Source: an uncultured Lachnospiraceae bacterium
GTDB lineage: Bacteria; Bacillota; Clostridia; Lachnospirales; Lachnospiraceae
Length of the DNA: 64,000 nucleotides
Assembly: GCA_934401915.1 (NCBI GenBank)
Contig: CAKRSV010000011.1
Coordinates: 33,015 to 97,014, forward strand
Direction of reading: 5' to 3'
Shown here: one piece after another, positions 43,941-52,054 of the stretch
How positions within the stretch are numbered: position 1 is the stretch's first letter
Layout: every line of letters starts with the position of its first letter
The notes under the pieces: model-generated
Database searches by the model: none
Told to the model about the DNA's origin: nothing
The model's input: only the letters and a program-made list of their open reading frames with translations
Program-made: the position numbers and the translations under genes

Positions 43941-44240
43941 TTATATCATTCTGTCACATCCAAAGGGATCAAACGGCATGATAAAAATGACATATACCTT
44001 TTTCAGCATATCATAACTTTCTCCTGTTTTCAACGCTTCTGCGTCAATCTTTGCATGGTAAAATCGTACCCGCCCTGGCAGCGCTCTCACGGCCAGCTTA
44101 TTTTCATTCTGTTCCGGCTCTATATCGTAAACAGCCTCCTCCACAATATCTGTTGCCCCTTCTCCCTTTCCACCTTCAGCCGACTCTTCAATATAGACGT
44201 CCAGCCTTGCCCCATGGTACATCGTATCTGCCCCGGACAT
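43941..44240 (-). pseudogene. Fragment of an Rpn/PD-(D/E)xK-family transposase-like nuclease
   Basis: 99 codons. The catalytic part is visible (HGARLDVYIEE, then VYDIEPEQNE), followed by LPGRVRFYHAKIDAEALKTG and KVYVIFIMPFDPFGCDRMI, then stop. In complete members DPFG-xRMVYTF is followed by well over 100 more residues, and the N-terminal part is also missing, so only a core piece remains. These nucleases promote recombination and belong to a transposase-like family abundant in Lachnospiraceae. Not functional as it stands. Confidence 0.65.
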
Positions 44241-44454
44241 AGAAATTATAAACTTTTATTTTATGATTTCTTTCTTTTTTCTTTCGAATTTTGACACATC
44301 TGATTCACAATTCCCCCTTATAGTAATAATTGTTCAAAGGAGTCGCCGGTGCTGATTTGGTGTCGAACGGCTTCGACTAACCATAACAGCTGCATCTTTC
44401 GCCGATGCACTGTTGACATATATTTGATAAACACATTTCTATCCTTCTCACACA

Positions 44455-44486
44455 GAAAACGGCATCCCGAAACGGATGCCGTTTTC
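44455..44486 (-). terminator. Intrinsic terminator after spmB
   Basis: GAAAACGGCATCC (44455-44467) pairs with GGATGCCGTTTTC (44474-44486), a perfect 13-bp stem starting immediately after the spmB stop, with TTTTC in its 3' arm on the minus strand. The rest of 44241-44454 shows no gene. Confidence 0.88.
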
Positions 44487-45020
44487 TTATGGTATCATGA
44501 CTCTCGCGAGAAAAATACTTGCCGCAACCCCGACCGCTGTGGACAGGAGCGCTCCTTTCAGCGTGTATCTGGTCTTTGTCACCTTCGCCGCCAGGAAGTA
44601 AACGCTCATAGTGTAAAAGATCGTCTCCGTGCAGCTCATCATGATCGATGTGGTCAGACCGACCAGCGAGTCGGGTCCGTGGTTTTTAAAAATATCCAGC
44701 ACCAGCCCCGTCGCAGCCGAAGAGGAAAACATCTTGATCAGGATCACGGGAACCAGCTCCGGCGATATACCGATCTTCTGCGTCAGCCCGGATACCAGCC
44801 TGCCCAGAAAATCCAGAAATCCTGACGCGCGCAGCACGCCGACTGCCACCATCAGTCCGATCAGCGTCGGCATGATCTGGATCACTGTGTGAAACCCGTC
44901 TTTTGCACCCTTGATAAAGTCTTCGTAGACATTGCATCTGGCCGTAAGTCCATAAGCAATGATGTAGAAAATGATAACAGGAATGATAATGTTGGATATA
45001 TTCGATAAAACCGCAGCCAT
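44487..45020 (-). CDS. spmB: Spore maturation protein B
   Basis: 177 aa nucleoside-recognition-domain membrane protein. Sequence landmarks are VYEDFIKGAKDGFHTVIQIM and MFSSSAATGLVLDIFKNHGP, then SCTETIFYTMSVYFLAA. With SpmA it is needed for proper dehydration of the spore core in Bacillus and Clostridium. The ATG directly follows the T run of a terminator hairpin; the only Shine-Dalgarno-like sequence (CGGGA) lies in that hairpin. It is separated from spmA by an unrelated gene, unlike the usual adjacent pair. Confidence 0.93.
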   Translation of the reverse strand: MAAVLSNISNIIIPVIIFYIIAYGLTARCNVYEDFIKGAKDGFHTVIQIMPTLIGLMVAVGVLRASGFLDFLGRLVSGLTQKIGISPELVPVILIKMFSSSAATGLVLDIFKNHGPDSLVGLTTSIMMSCTETIFYTMSVYFLAAKVTKTRYTLKGALLSTAVGVAASIFLARVMIP

Positions 45021-45066
45021 AAAAAATCCCGGAACTGTATTCTTTAATAATACCTATTCCGGGACT
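45021..45066 (-). terminator. Intrinsic terminator ending exactly at the spmB start codon
   Basis: On the minus strand AGTCCCGGAA and TTCCGGGATT form a 9-10 bp stem around a 22-nt AT-rich loop, followed by TTTTTT and then the spmB ATG at 45020. It terminates the upstream dehydrogenase transcript and also holds the probable spmB ribosome site in its 3' arm. Confidence 0.82.
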
Positions 45067-45083
45067 TTGCCAATTATGTTTAA

Positions 45084-46457
45084 CTATTCGGCGTCTTGCA
45101 GAATATCTCTCGCCACATGCACGCCGCTGGCGGATGCATGGGACAGTGAATGGGTCACTCCGCTTCCATCGCCTATGATATACAAACCTTCATATTTAGT
45201 CTGAAGTCTCTCGTCGATCGCAACCTCCATGTTATAGAACTTGACCTCCACTCCATAGAGCAGCGTGTCGTCGTTGGCTGTTCCGGGCGCGATCTTGTCG
45301 AGCGCATAGATCATCTCGATAATACCGTCCAGAATACGCTTGGGAAGCACCAGACTCAGATCGCCCGGCGTAGCAGACAGCGTAGGCTCTACCAGACCTT
45401 CCTGTATACGCTTCGTGTTGCTTCGGCGTCCTCTCACCAGATCACCAAACCGCTGCACGATAACGCCTCCGCCCAGCATATTCGAAAGTCTCGCAATACT
45501 CTCTCCATAACCGTTGCTGTCCTTGAAGGGTTCCGAAAAATGCTTTGCCACCAAAAGAGCGAAGTTCGTATTCTCCGTCTGTTTATCCGCACCTTCATAA
45601 CTGTGCCCGTTTACCGTCACGATCCCGTTCGTATTTTCATTTACCACGATCCCGTGCGGGTTCATACAGAACGTCCTGACATTATCTTCGAACTTTTCCG
45701 TCCGGTACACGATCTTACTTTCATACAGTTCATCCGTCAGATGTGAGAAAATAACCGCCGGAAGCTCTACACGCACACCAATGTCCACGCGGTTCGACTT
45801 CGTCTCGATATCCAGCTCCCTGCAGACCTTCTCCATCCACTTGCTGCCGCTTCTGCCGACGGAAACCACGCATTTGTCACACTCATAAGATTCCTTCTCA
45901 CAACATACACGGTATCCCTTTTCCAGACGCTCCACGCTCTGTACCATCGTGTCAAAGTAAAAAGTAACCTTATCCTTAAGCTCTGCATACAGATTTTCCA
46001 GAACCACATAGTTAATGTCCGTTCCCAGATGACGCACCGAAGCATCGAGAAGATTCAGCTTATTCTGCAGGCACAGCTTCTTGAAATGACTTCCCGCCGT
46101 AGAATACAGCTTGGTTCCTTCCCCGCCATACTTCATGTTGATCTCATCCACGTACTTCATCAGCTCGATCGCACGTTTCTTTCCCACATGCTCGTACAGC
46201 GTGCCTCCGAAATCGTTCGTGATGTTATATTTTCCATCGGAAAAAGCGCCCGCTCCACCGAATCCGCTCATGATCGAGCAGCTCTTACAATTGATACAGT
46301 TCTTGATCTTGTCTCCATCGATCGGACAATGTCTCTGATGCAGGGCGTGTCCCGACTCAAAGACAGCAATCTTCAGATTCTTATCCTTCTGCACCAGCTC
46401 ATAGGCCGTAAAAATACCTCCCGGTCCGGCGCCGATAATAATCACATCATATTTCAT
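45084..46457 (-). CDS. FAD-dependent dehydrogenase, COG2509 type
   Basis: 457 aa. Dinucleotide-binding start DVIIIGAGPGGIFTAYELVQ, a Cys-rich segment CINCKSCSIMSGFGGAGAFS (about 53-72) and the FAD-closing GLYIIGDGSGVTHSLSHASA near the C-terminus. This matches a widespread Firmicute flavoprotein family of uncertain substrate, possibly ring-reducing. The start is behind GGAGGGATACGT. It lies between spmA and spmB with a terminator on each side, so it is probably transcribed on its own rather than as a spore gene. Confidence 0.88.
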   Translation of the reverse strand: MKYDVIIIGAGPGGIFTAYELVQKDKNLKIAVFESGHALHQRHCPIDGDKIKNCINCKSCSIMSGFGGAGAFSDGKYNITNDFGGTLYEHVGKKRAIELMKYVDEINMKYGGEGTKLYSTAGSHFKKLCLQNKLNLLDASVRHLGTDINYVVLENLYAELKDKVTFYFDTMVQSVERLEKGYRVCCEKESYECDKCVVSVGRSGSKWMEKVCRELDIETKSNRVDIGVRVELPAVIFSHLTDELYESKIVYRTEKFEDNVRTFCMNPHGIVVNENTNGIVTVNGHSYEGADKQTENTNFALLVAKHFSEPFKDSNGYGESIARLSNMLGGGVIVQRFGDLVRGRRSNTKRIQEGLVEPTLSATPGDLSLVLPKRILDGIIEMIYALDKIAPGTANDDTLLYGVEVKFYNMEVAIDERLQTKYEGLYIIGDGSGVTHSLSHASASGVHVARDILQDAE

Positions 46458-46624
46458 ACGTATCCCTCCAACGTCTCTTCTTGCAATATGCCTTCCTTAC
46501 TATGGTATCATAAAGCGGCTTTCACGACAATGGCGGCTTTTGCAGAAAACACATGAAAAATACAGCTACTGCCCCGATTGCCGTTATCCGGTGAATACGC
46601 CGCCCGGAATACCCTGTTGCACAG

Positions 46625-46652
46625 GAAAACCTGCGATTCTCATCACAGGTTT
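46625..46652 (-). terminator. Candidate terminator at the end of spmA
   Basis: AAACCTG (46627-46633) and CAGGTTT (46645-46651) form a 7-bp stem that includes the spmA stop codon; on the minus strand it ends in TTTT. Short, so moderately supported. Confidence 0.5.
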
Positions 46653-47293
46653 CTCGTTCTTTTATGAGTTACCGCCTTACAGTAGACGATCGCCACAACC
46701 GTACTCAGGAACGTCGCCGCGATCGACGGTGCGATGATCCCCGCAGGGTTCACGCTCCCATACTGGCTGCGGTACGCGATCATATTGACCGGGATCAGCT
46801 GGAGAGAGGAGATGTTCAGAATAAGAAAAGTGCACATCTCATCGCTTGCCGATACCTGCCGTTTCCGATCTGCCCGCGCCGGGTTCATCCTGTCCTCCTC
46901 CAGATACTCCTCGTTCCCCCGCTCTCTTTCCAGATCCGCGAGCGCCTCCATCGCCTTGAGTCCCGCCGGCGTACACGCCCAGCCAAGTCCCAGGATATTT
47001 GCGATCAGATTCGTGGCAATATACTCGCGCGCAATATGCCCCTGCGGAATCCGCGGAAAGAGAAACGTGATAAAAGGCTGGATCCCTCTCGTCATCTTTG
47101 CGATCAGTCCCGACTTCTGCGCGATCTCCATAAGACCGACCCACAGAGCCATCACCCCGATCATCGTGATGCACAGCGAGACAGCATCCCCCGCCGAATC
47201 CAGCGCTGCATTCGTCACATCCGCCATTTTCCCGGTAATCGCCCCGTACACTACACCGATCAGGATCATCAGTGCCCAGATATAATTCAGCAT
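46643..47293 (-). CDS. spmA: Spore maturation protein A
   Basis: 216 aa nucleoside-recognition-domain protein with about five membrane segments. It has the family's NYIWALMILIGVVYGAITGK, CITMIGVMALWVGLMEIAQK, TNLIANILGLGWACTPAGLK and FLILNISSLQLIPVNMIAYR. A charged loop (about 118-148, rich in Glu/Arg) is somewhat longer than in Bacillus. With SpmB it affects spore core dehydration and heat resistance, which places the organism among spore formers. Confidence 0.93.
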   Translation of the reverse strand: MLNYIWALMILIGVVYGAITGKMADVTNAALDSAGDAVSLCITMIGVMALWVGLMEIAQKSGLIAKMTRGIQPFITFLFPRIPQGHIAREYIATNLIANILGLGWACTPAGLKAMEALADLERERGNEEYLEEDRMNPARADRKRQVSASDEMCTFLILNISSLQLIPVNMIAYRSQYGSVNPAGIIAPSIAATFLSTVVAIVYCKAVTHKRTRNL

Positions 47294-47339
47294 AGATATT
47301 CTCCGCTTCCGAGCATCGTCATCTCCGCTCTGCCTTACC

Positions 47340-48161
47340 CTATTCTATGCCTTCATTCTTCCTTACAGAACTTTTCCCCTGCCCCTTTGCCGTTTCCTGC
47401 TCCTGTGGAAAAACGCTCAGATCCTTGACGATCTCTCCCGCCAGGATCAGACCTGCCACCGAGGGGACAAAGGACACGCTTCCGGGAATCGCCCTTCTTT
47501 CCGTGCACTTGTGAACGGCTCCCGGCGGGCAGATGCAGTGATTGCGGCAGCTGCTCTCCATATCCTCAAGCGGCTTTCTCGCCGGTTCCGTGGAATACAC
47601 CACCTTGAGCTTTTTTACGCCCCGCTTTTTCAGCTCCCGCCGCATCACCTTGGCCAGCGGACACATCGTCGTCTTATAGATGTCCGCCACGCGAAACTGC
47701 GTCGGATCCAGTTTATTTCCGGCGCCCATACAGCTTATCACCGGCACCCCACACTCCTTTGCGCGCAGAATGATCTCTATCTTAGCCGTCACCGTGTCCA
47801 CGGCGTCGACCACATAGGAATACTCGCTGAAGTCGAACTCATCCGCATTTTCCGGAAGGTAAAAGCACTGCCGGATCTCTACCTGCGCATCCGGGTTGAT
47901 CTCCAGGATCCGATCCCGCATGACCTCAACCTTATATTTTCCGACCGTCTTGCGGGTCGCAATGATCTGGCGGTTCAGATTGGTGAGGCACACCTTGTCG
48001 TCGTCCACCAGCACAAACGAACCAACCCCGCTGCGGACAAGTGCCTCCACCGTATAGCCTCCGACGCCGCCGATCCCAAAGACGGCAACTTTGGCATTTT
48101 TCAGCCGCTCCATATTATCTGCACCCAGAAGAAGCTGGGTTCTGGAAAATTGATTGAGCAT
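47340..48161 (-). CDS. tcdA: tRNA threonylcarbamoyladenosine dehydratase (E1-like, TcdA/CsdL)
   Basis: 273 aa ThiF/UBA-type adenylating enzyme that cyclises t6A37 in tRNA. The ATP fold VAVFGIGGVGGYTVEALVRS, LVDDDKVCLTNLNRQIIAT (Asp and Arg finger), VVDAVDTVTAKI and MGAGNKLDPTQFRVADI are all intact. The C-terminal region has CRNHCICPPGAVHKCTERRA, a Cys-rich loop used by this family. It lies 22 bp after the rhodanese/TtcA-like gene, so two tRNA-modification genes are probably co-transcribed. Confidence 0.93.
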   Translation of the reverse strand: MLNQFSRTQLLLGADNMERLKNAKVAVFGIGGVGGYTVEALVRSGVGSFVLVDDDKVCLTNLNRQIIATRKTVGKYKVEVMRDRILEINPDAQVEIRQCFYLPENADEFDFSEYSYVVDAVDTVTAKIEIILRAKECGVPVISCMGAGNKLDPTQFRVADIYKTTMCPLAKVMRRELKKRGVKKLKVVYSTEPARKPLEDMESSCRNHCICPPGAVHKCTERRAIPGSVSFVPSVAGLILAGEIVKDLSVFPQEQETAKGQGKSSVRKNEGIE

Positions 48162-48182
48162 ATTTTTTCTCCCTCTTAAAAA

Positions 48183-49325
48183 TCATCCTTTATAATCGTC
48201 ATAATCATCTAAGAAGTGGTGCCGCACGCCATCCTTTTTGTAGGCGATCAGCGTGTTCAGGCTGACGTTCTCCACGCTCTTGAAAATATTTCCCTCGACA
48301 AACGGATTGGTCTTTTTCAGCTCCCGGATCAGGTTCTTTACCTCCAGCCGCTTGGACTTGCTCTGCCCGTCGTCGCGGCAGGAAGAGCAAGTCTCCGTGA
48401 ACTTGCAGGCACACTGGATAAAATACAGTTTATTATAATCGCGCCATTTTTTTATATCATCCTCGCGGATCAGGTACATCGGACGGATCAGCTCCATCCC
48501 TTCAAAGTTCGTGCTGTGCAGCTTGGGCATCATCGTCTGGATCTGCGCTCCGTACAGCATCGCCATCAGGATCGTCTCTATGACGTCATCGTAGTGATGG
48601 CCAAGCGCGATCTTATTGCACCCCAGCTCCTTCGCCTTGCTGTAAAGATATCCCCGGCGCATACGGGCGCACAGATAGCACGGCGACTTCTCCACCGTGA
48701 ATACCGATTCAAAAATGTCGGATTCAAAGATAGTGATCGGGATATTCAGTTTCTTCGCATTGGACTCAATCACCTGACGGTTTTCCGGACTATATCCGGG
48801 ATCCATCACCAGAAAAACCAGCTCGAACGGAAATTTGTTGTGGCGCTTGAGCTCCTGGAACAGCTTCGCCATCAGCATCGAATCCTTTCCGCCGGAGATA
48901 CAGACCGCGATCTTATCGCCCTCCTGCACCAGATCGTATTCCCGGATCGCTCTGGTAAACTTGCACCAGATACTTTTCCGGAACCTCTTGCGCAGACTCT
49001 CCTCCGCATCCACATACTGCGGCTTGTCCTCCTGCATGCTCTCCATGATCCATCCCAGATAGCCGCCCTGCAAAGACACTGCATCCAGTCCCCGCTCTCT
49101 GAGCATCGCGGCTGCCTCCAGGCTCAGTTCTCCCTTCTGACAGCAGACGACAAACTTCTTCCCCGCATCCTCCGGCTCCCAGCTCTCCAGCTTCTCTATC
49201 GGCACGGACACCGCCTCCGGGATATGCCCGAAAGAATATGCCATTTCGTCACGTACATCTATTATCCTATAGGTTTTCTTCCCTAAATGGGAAAGCTCAC
49301 CCACGGTTATCTCCAAATTTTCCAT
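48183..49325 (-). CDS. Rhodanese domain fused to a TtcA/TilS-like PP-loop tRNA thiolase
   Basis: 380 aa. Residues 1-95 are a rhodanese (RIIDVRDEMAYSFGHIPEAV and the active loop CCQKGELS with Cys62). Residues about 110-340 are a PP-loop ATPase (VCISGGKDSMLMAKLF, motif at 144-149) with PCYLCARMRRG, GHHYDDVIETILMAMLYGAQ and a Cys set CACKFTETCSSC. The PP-loop part resembles TtcA (2-thiocytidine) and its relatives, which hold an iron-sulfur cluster on such Cys residues. The fusion would let the rhodanese pass persulfide sulfur directly to the thiolase. tRNA target is inferred. Confidence 0.85.
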   Translation of the reverse strand: MENLEITVGELSHLGKKTYRIIDVRDEMAYSFGHIPEAVSVPIEKLESWEPEDAGKKFVVCCQKGELSLEAAAMLRERGLDAVSLQGGYLGWIMESMQEDKPQYVDAEESLRKRFRKSIWCKFTRAIREYDLVQEGDKIAVCISGGKDSMLMAKLFQELKRHNKFPFELVFLVMDPGYSPENRQVIESNAKKLNIPITIFESDIFESVFTVEKSPCYLCARMRRGYLYSKAKELGCNKIALGHHYDDVIETILMAMLYGAQIQTMMPKLHSTNFEGMELIRPMYLIREDDIKKWRDYNKLYFIQCACKFTETCSSCRDDGQSKSKRLEVKNLIRELKKTNPFVEGNIFKSVENVSLNTLIAYKKDGVRHHFLDDYDDYKG

Positions 49326-49408
49326 CTGCTCCTGTTCCCTTCTTCTGCTCTCCGTTCTCCTGCTGCCCTTTCGAAGCTGCGTTTCTCCAAAAGCACTTCC
49401 ATCCGCCT

Positions 49409-50113
49409 TTACTGCTTCTTCCGGCGCAGCATGCGCAGATACGCCTTTCTCTCATCCGGTATCTGACGGCTCTCGATCGCCTTTTGTATCGACTTATTGT
49501 GGATCCATCCCTCCAGCCTTTCTTTTTCCAGATACTCCACGGCTGCCTCATACTGATAGGTCAGCGCTGTCGCAAAAAACCAGGCGATCACCATCTGAAC
49601 ATAATACTCCTGTGTCTCCAGCTTTGCAACCATCTCCAGATATTCGGGACAAAACCGCTCCCTGAGAAAATGCTTCATCAGCATATTGACCCCGTAACGT
49701 ATCGTGTAGGTTTCCCCCGAGGCAAGCCACTCCTCTGTCTTTTCCAGAAGCTCCTGCGGATGTGTGCCCAAAACCTTAGGCGACATCAGATCGCAGGTCA
49801 TCCAGTTATCCACATACGGCAGAAACCGGTCGAGCGCCTGTACACACTCGTCAAAATCTTTAATGGACTCCAGCATAAACGCGTGCAGGCAGTTTTCCTC
49901 GAAATAACTATGCGGCAGTTCCTGCAAAAAGCTCCCGGCGCCCGGTTCTCTGACAAGCTGCTTTGCCAGCTTTCTGAGTGCGGGCGTGCGCACACCGATC
50001 ATTGTCTCCGGATCGACCGTCGGCAACAGTCCGGAATTAAATTTCCTGTACTCTTCATCCTGCAATGCAAACAGGCTTCTCTGTATCTCCGTCACATCCA
50101 AATTTCCTCTCAA
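49409..50113 (-). CDS. AlkD-like DNA alkylation repair HEAT-repeat protein
   Basis: 234 aa, all helical, of the DNA alkylation repair family. It shows GVRTPALRKLAKQLVREPGA, YFEENCLHAFMLESIKDFDE, NWMTCDLMSPKVLGTHPQEL and VQMVIAWFFATALTYQYEAA. AlkD removes positively charged alkylated bases using HEAT-like repeats; the conserved Trp-Asp positions (NWMTCD, ETYTIRYGVNML) are present here. Whether it is a glycosylase or only DNA-binding cannot be said. Start behind GAGAGGAAATTTGG. Confidence 0.88.
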   Translation of the reverse strand: MRGNLDVTEIQRSLFALQDEEYRKFNSGLLPTVDPETMIGVRTPALRKLAKQLVREPGAGSFLQELPHSYFEENCLHAFMLESIKDFDECVQALDRFLPYVDNWMTCDLMSPKVLGTHPQELLEKTEEWLASGETYTIRYGVNMLMKHFLRERFCPEYLEMVAKLETQEYYVQMVIAWFFATALTYQYEAAVEYLEKERLEGWIHNKSIQKAIESRQIPDERKAYLRMLRRKKQ

Positions 50114-50161
50114 AATCCTCTTGCTGTCATCCCGACCGGCGCGGCAGGCAGGTTTTCTCTG

Positions 50162-50668
50162 TCAGACGATCGTGATCTGGCACATCTTCATCGCCTCCAG
50201 CGCGTTCTCGTGGCTCTGTGGCGTGACTCCGGCGCAGCAGGCACGGTCCACGATGATCGGCACCTCCGGCATTGCCGCCTTGAGCAGCATCGCATTGCTG
50301 ATGACACAGATGTCCGTGCACAGACCCACCAGCGTGATCTCCTGCGCATCTCCTCTCTCCCAGATCTCTTCTGCCAGCGCCATGCTGCCGAAGGTCGGTT
50401 TGTTCACAACCAGTCCTTTGCAGAAAGGCTGCAGGCTCTTATCAATCTCCCATCCGGCGGTTCCCTCAATACAGTGCTCTACCGGGAGATTCCTTCCCTC
50501 CTGTGTGGAAAGATAATCTTTGTGATGCGTGTCTCTGGTAAAGATCACTTCCCCGTCAAACTCTTCGATCTTTTTCCGGACGTTCGGAACGATCGCCTGC
50601 GCTTCCTTCGTACCAAGCGCTCCGTCAATAAAGTCCTTCTGCATATCCACTACGATCAGATATTTCAT
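50162..50668 (-). CDS. Isochorismatase-family cysteine hydrolase (nicotinamidase-like)
   Basis: 168 aa from the ATG at 50668 behind AGGAG; an in-frame start at 50749 would add 27 atypical residues. The catalytic triad is visible: Asp in YLIVVDMQKDF, Lys in LGTKEAQAIVPN or the EVIFTRDTHHKDY region, and Cys in LVGLCTDICVISNA. The length and HxxDW-like metal area fit small amidohydrolases such as nicotinamidase, but without a clear nicotinamide pocket the substrate stays open. It lies between acpP (beyond a terminator) and the AlkD-like gene. Confidence 0.85.
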   Translation of the reverse strand: MKYLIVVDMQKDFIDGALGTKEAQAIVPNVRKKIEEFDGEVIFTRDTHHKDYLSTQEGRNLPVEHCIEGTAGWEIDKSLQPFCKGLVVNKPTFGSMALAEEIWERGDAQEITLVGLCTDICVISNAMLLKAAMPEVPIIVDRACCAGVTPQSHENALEAMKMCQITIV

Positions 50669-50713
50669 ATAAACTCCTGCCTTTCCGGGCTTTCCCCTAT
50701 CCTGTGCACCTAT

Positions 50714-50744
50714 CACAAAGGGAGAGCCCACCAAAGCTCTCCCC
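50714..50744 (-). terminator. Intrinsic terminator of acpP
   Basis: GGGAGAGC (50720-50727) pairs with GCTCTCCC (50736-50743) and on the minus strand is followed by TTTG. It separates acpP from the downstream hydrolase gene. Confidence 0.78.
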
Positions 50745-50776
50745 ATCATTTTCCACTATGCAAGACAGTAAAGCTC

Positions 50777-51010
50777 TTATGCCTCTACGCCTCTGCTCTT
50801 CATATACTCAATTACAGCGCCCACTGTGGTAAGCTGCTCCAGATCCTCGGAAGGGATCTCTACTCCGTACTCTTCCTCAAACGCCATAACCAGCTCGAAC
50901 AGGTCCAGGGAATCTGCTCCCAGATCGTCCTTAAAGGAAGAATCCTCTGTAATCTCCACGCCATCTAAATTTAACTGCTCCTGAATGATCTCAATAACTC
51001 TTTCCAACAT
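50777..51010 (-). CDS. acpP: Acyl carrier protein
   Basis: 77 aa, acidic and helical. The 4'-phosphopantetheine attachment site is the Ser in DDLGADSLDLFELVMAFEEE. It carries acyl chains in fatty-acid synthesis. AAGGAG precedes the ATG. It appears as a single-gene unit with its own terminator rather than in a fab cluster, which is seen for accessory ACP copies. Confidence 0.95.
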   Translation of the reverse strand: MLERVIEIIQEQLNLDGVEITEDSSFKDDLGADSLDLFELVMAFEEEYGVEIPSEDLEQLTTVGAVIEYMKSRGVEA

Positions 51011-51157
51011 TGTCCTAGTCTCCTTTTATCCTTTCTCTCAACAATTCCTATCTATTGATTCCCTCATGGTCCTCTTCAGTCAATTTATCCGACTTTCAAA
51101 GTATATGGTCTGTTTCTTTGTTTGTCAACCTTATTTTTTCGGATTCTTCGCGTTTTG

Positions 51158-52054
51158 TCAATCCGCTTGCAGCAAATGCTGATAAATATCTCTCTTTGAT
51201 ACCCCTCTGTCCTTCGCGACCTGCTTCATCGCGCTCTTCTCATCCATCCCCTCCTTCTCGTAATATGCCATATGCTCCTCTATGCTCATGCTCTGCCATG
51301 CCTGACGGGCTTCCTCTCTCTTCTCTTCAAAGCTCTTGCCCTCGATGACCAGCACATATTCCCCTCTCGGTTCTTCGCTGTCGTACTTTACAAGCGCCTC
51401 TTCCAGTGTCGTCGGCAGGATCGTCTCAAACTTCTTTGTCAGCTCCCTGCAAAGAGTGATCCTTCTGTTTCCAAGCGCCTCATACAGTTCCTGAAGCGTC
51501 CTGACCAGATGATGTGGCGCTTCGTAGAGGATGATCGTGCGCGATTCCTCCTTCAGCTCCTCCAGTATCTGTGCCTTTTCCTTCTTGTCAGCCGGCAGAA
51601 ATGCTTCAAAACAAAACCTTCTGGTGCACAGCCCCGACAGCGTCAGCGCCGTGATACACGCCGCCGGTCCGGGCAACGATGTTACGGTTATCCCGGCCTC
51701 ATGGCATTTCGCCACCAGCACTTCTCCCGGATCCGAGATCGCCGGCGTTCCCGCGTCGGTGATCAGCGCCACGTTCTTGCCCTGCTGCATCTGCGCCACC
51801 AGCACATCTGCCTTTTCCATTTTATTATATTCGTGATAGCTGGTCATAGAAGTCTTTATTTCAAAGTGGTTCAGAAGTTTCACACTGTTTCTGGTATCCT
51901 CCGCCGCTATCAGATCCACGCTGCGAAGCGTCTCGATCACCCGTGGCGTCATGTCCCCCAGATTTCCGATCGGCGTCGCGCACAAATACAACATTCCCGC
52001 CATCCTGCGTTTTCCCTTTCCTGTATCTATCATCTCATCGCTTTTAATATCCAT
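51158..52054 (-). CDS. rsmI: 16S rRNA (cytidine-1402-2'-O)-methyltransferase
   Basis: Up to 298 aa; the stop of the upstream methylase gene overlaps this ATG by 11 bases, and a second ATG at 52003 (just before GMLYLCATPIGNLGDMTPRV) is an alternative start. The tetrapyrrole-methylase fold is evident in LIAAEDTRNSVKLLNHFEIK, LITDAGTPAISDPGEVLV and SLPGPAACITALTLSGL. It methylates C1402 in the decoding centre. The C-terminal helical tail (SAMKQVAKDRGVSKRDIYQH) is complete. Order trmN6-rsmI matches the Bacillus yabB-yabC block. Confidence 0.95.
   Translation of the reverse strand: MDIKSDEMIDTGKGKRRMAGMLYLCATPIGNLGDMTPRVIETLRSVDLIAAEDTRNSVKLLNHFEIKTSMTSYHEYNKMEKADVLVAQMQQGKNVALITDAGTPAISDPGEVLVAKCHEAGITVTSLPGPAACITALTLSGLCTRRFCFEAFLPADKKEKAQILEELKEESRTIILYEAPHHLVRTLQELYEALGNRRITLCRELTKKFETILPTTLEEALVKYDSEEPRGEYVLVIEGKSFEEKREEARQAWQSMSIEEHMAYYEKEGMDEKSAMKQVAKDRGVSKRDIYQHLLQAD

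Noticed and set aside
49238..50968. Open plus-strand frame of 576 codons
   Set aside because: It lies opposite several well-supported minus-strand genes and has no recognisable motif.
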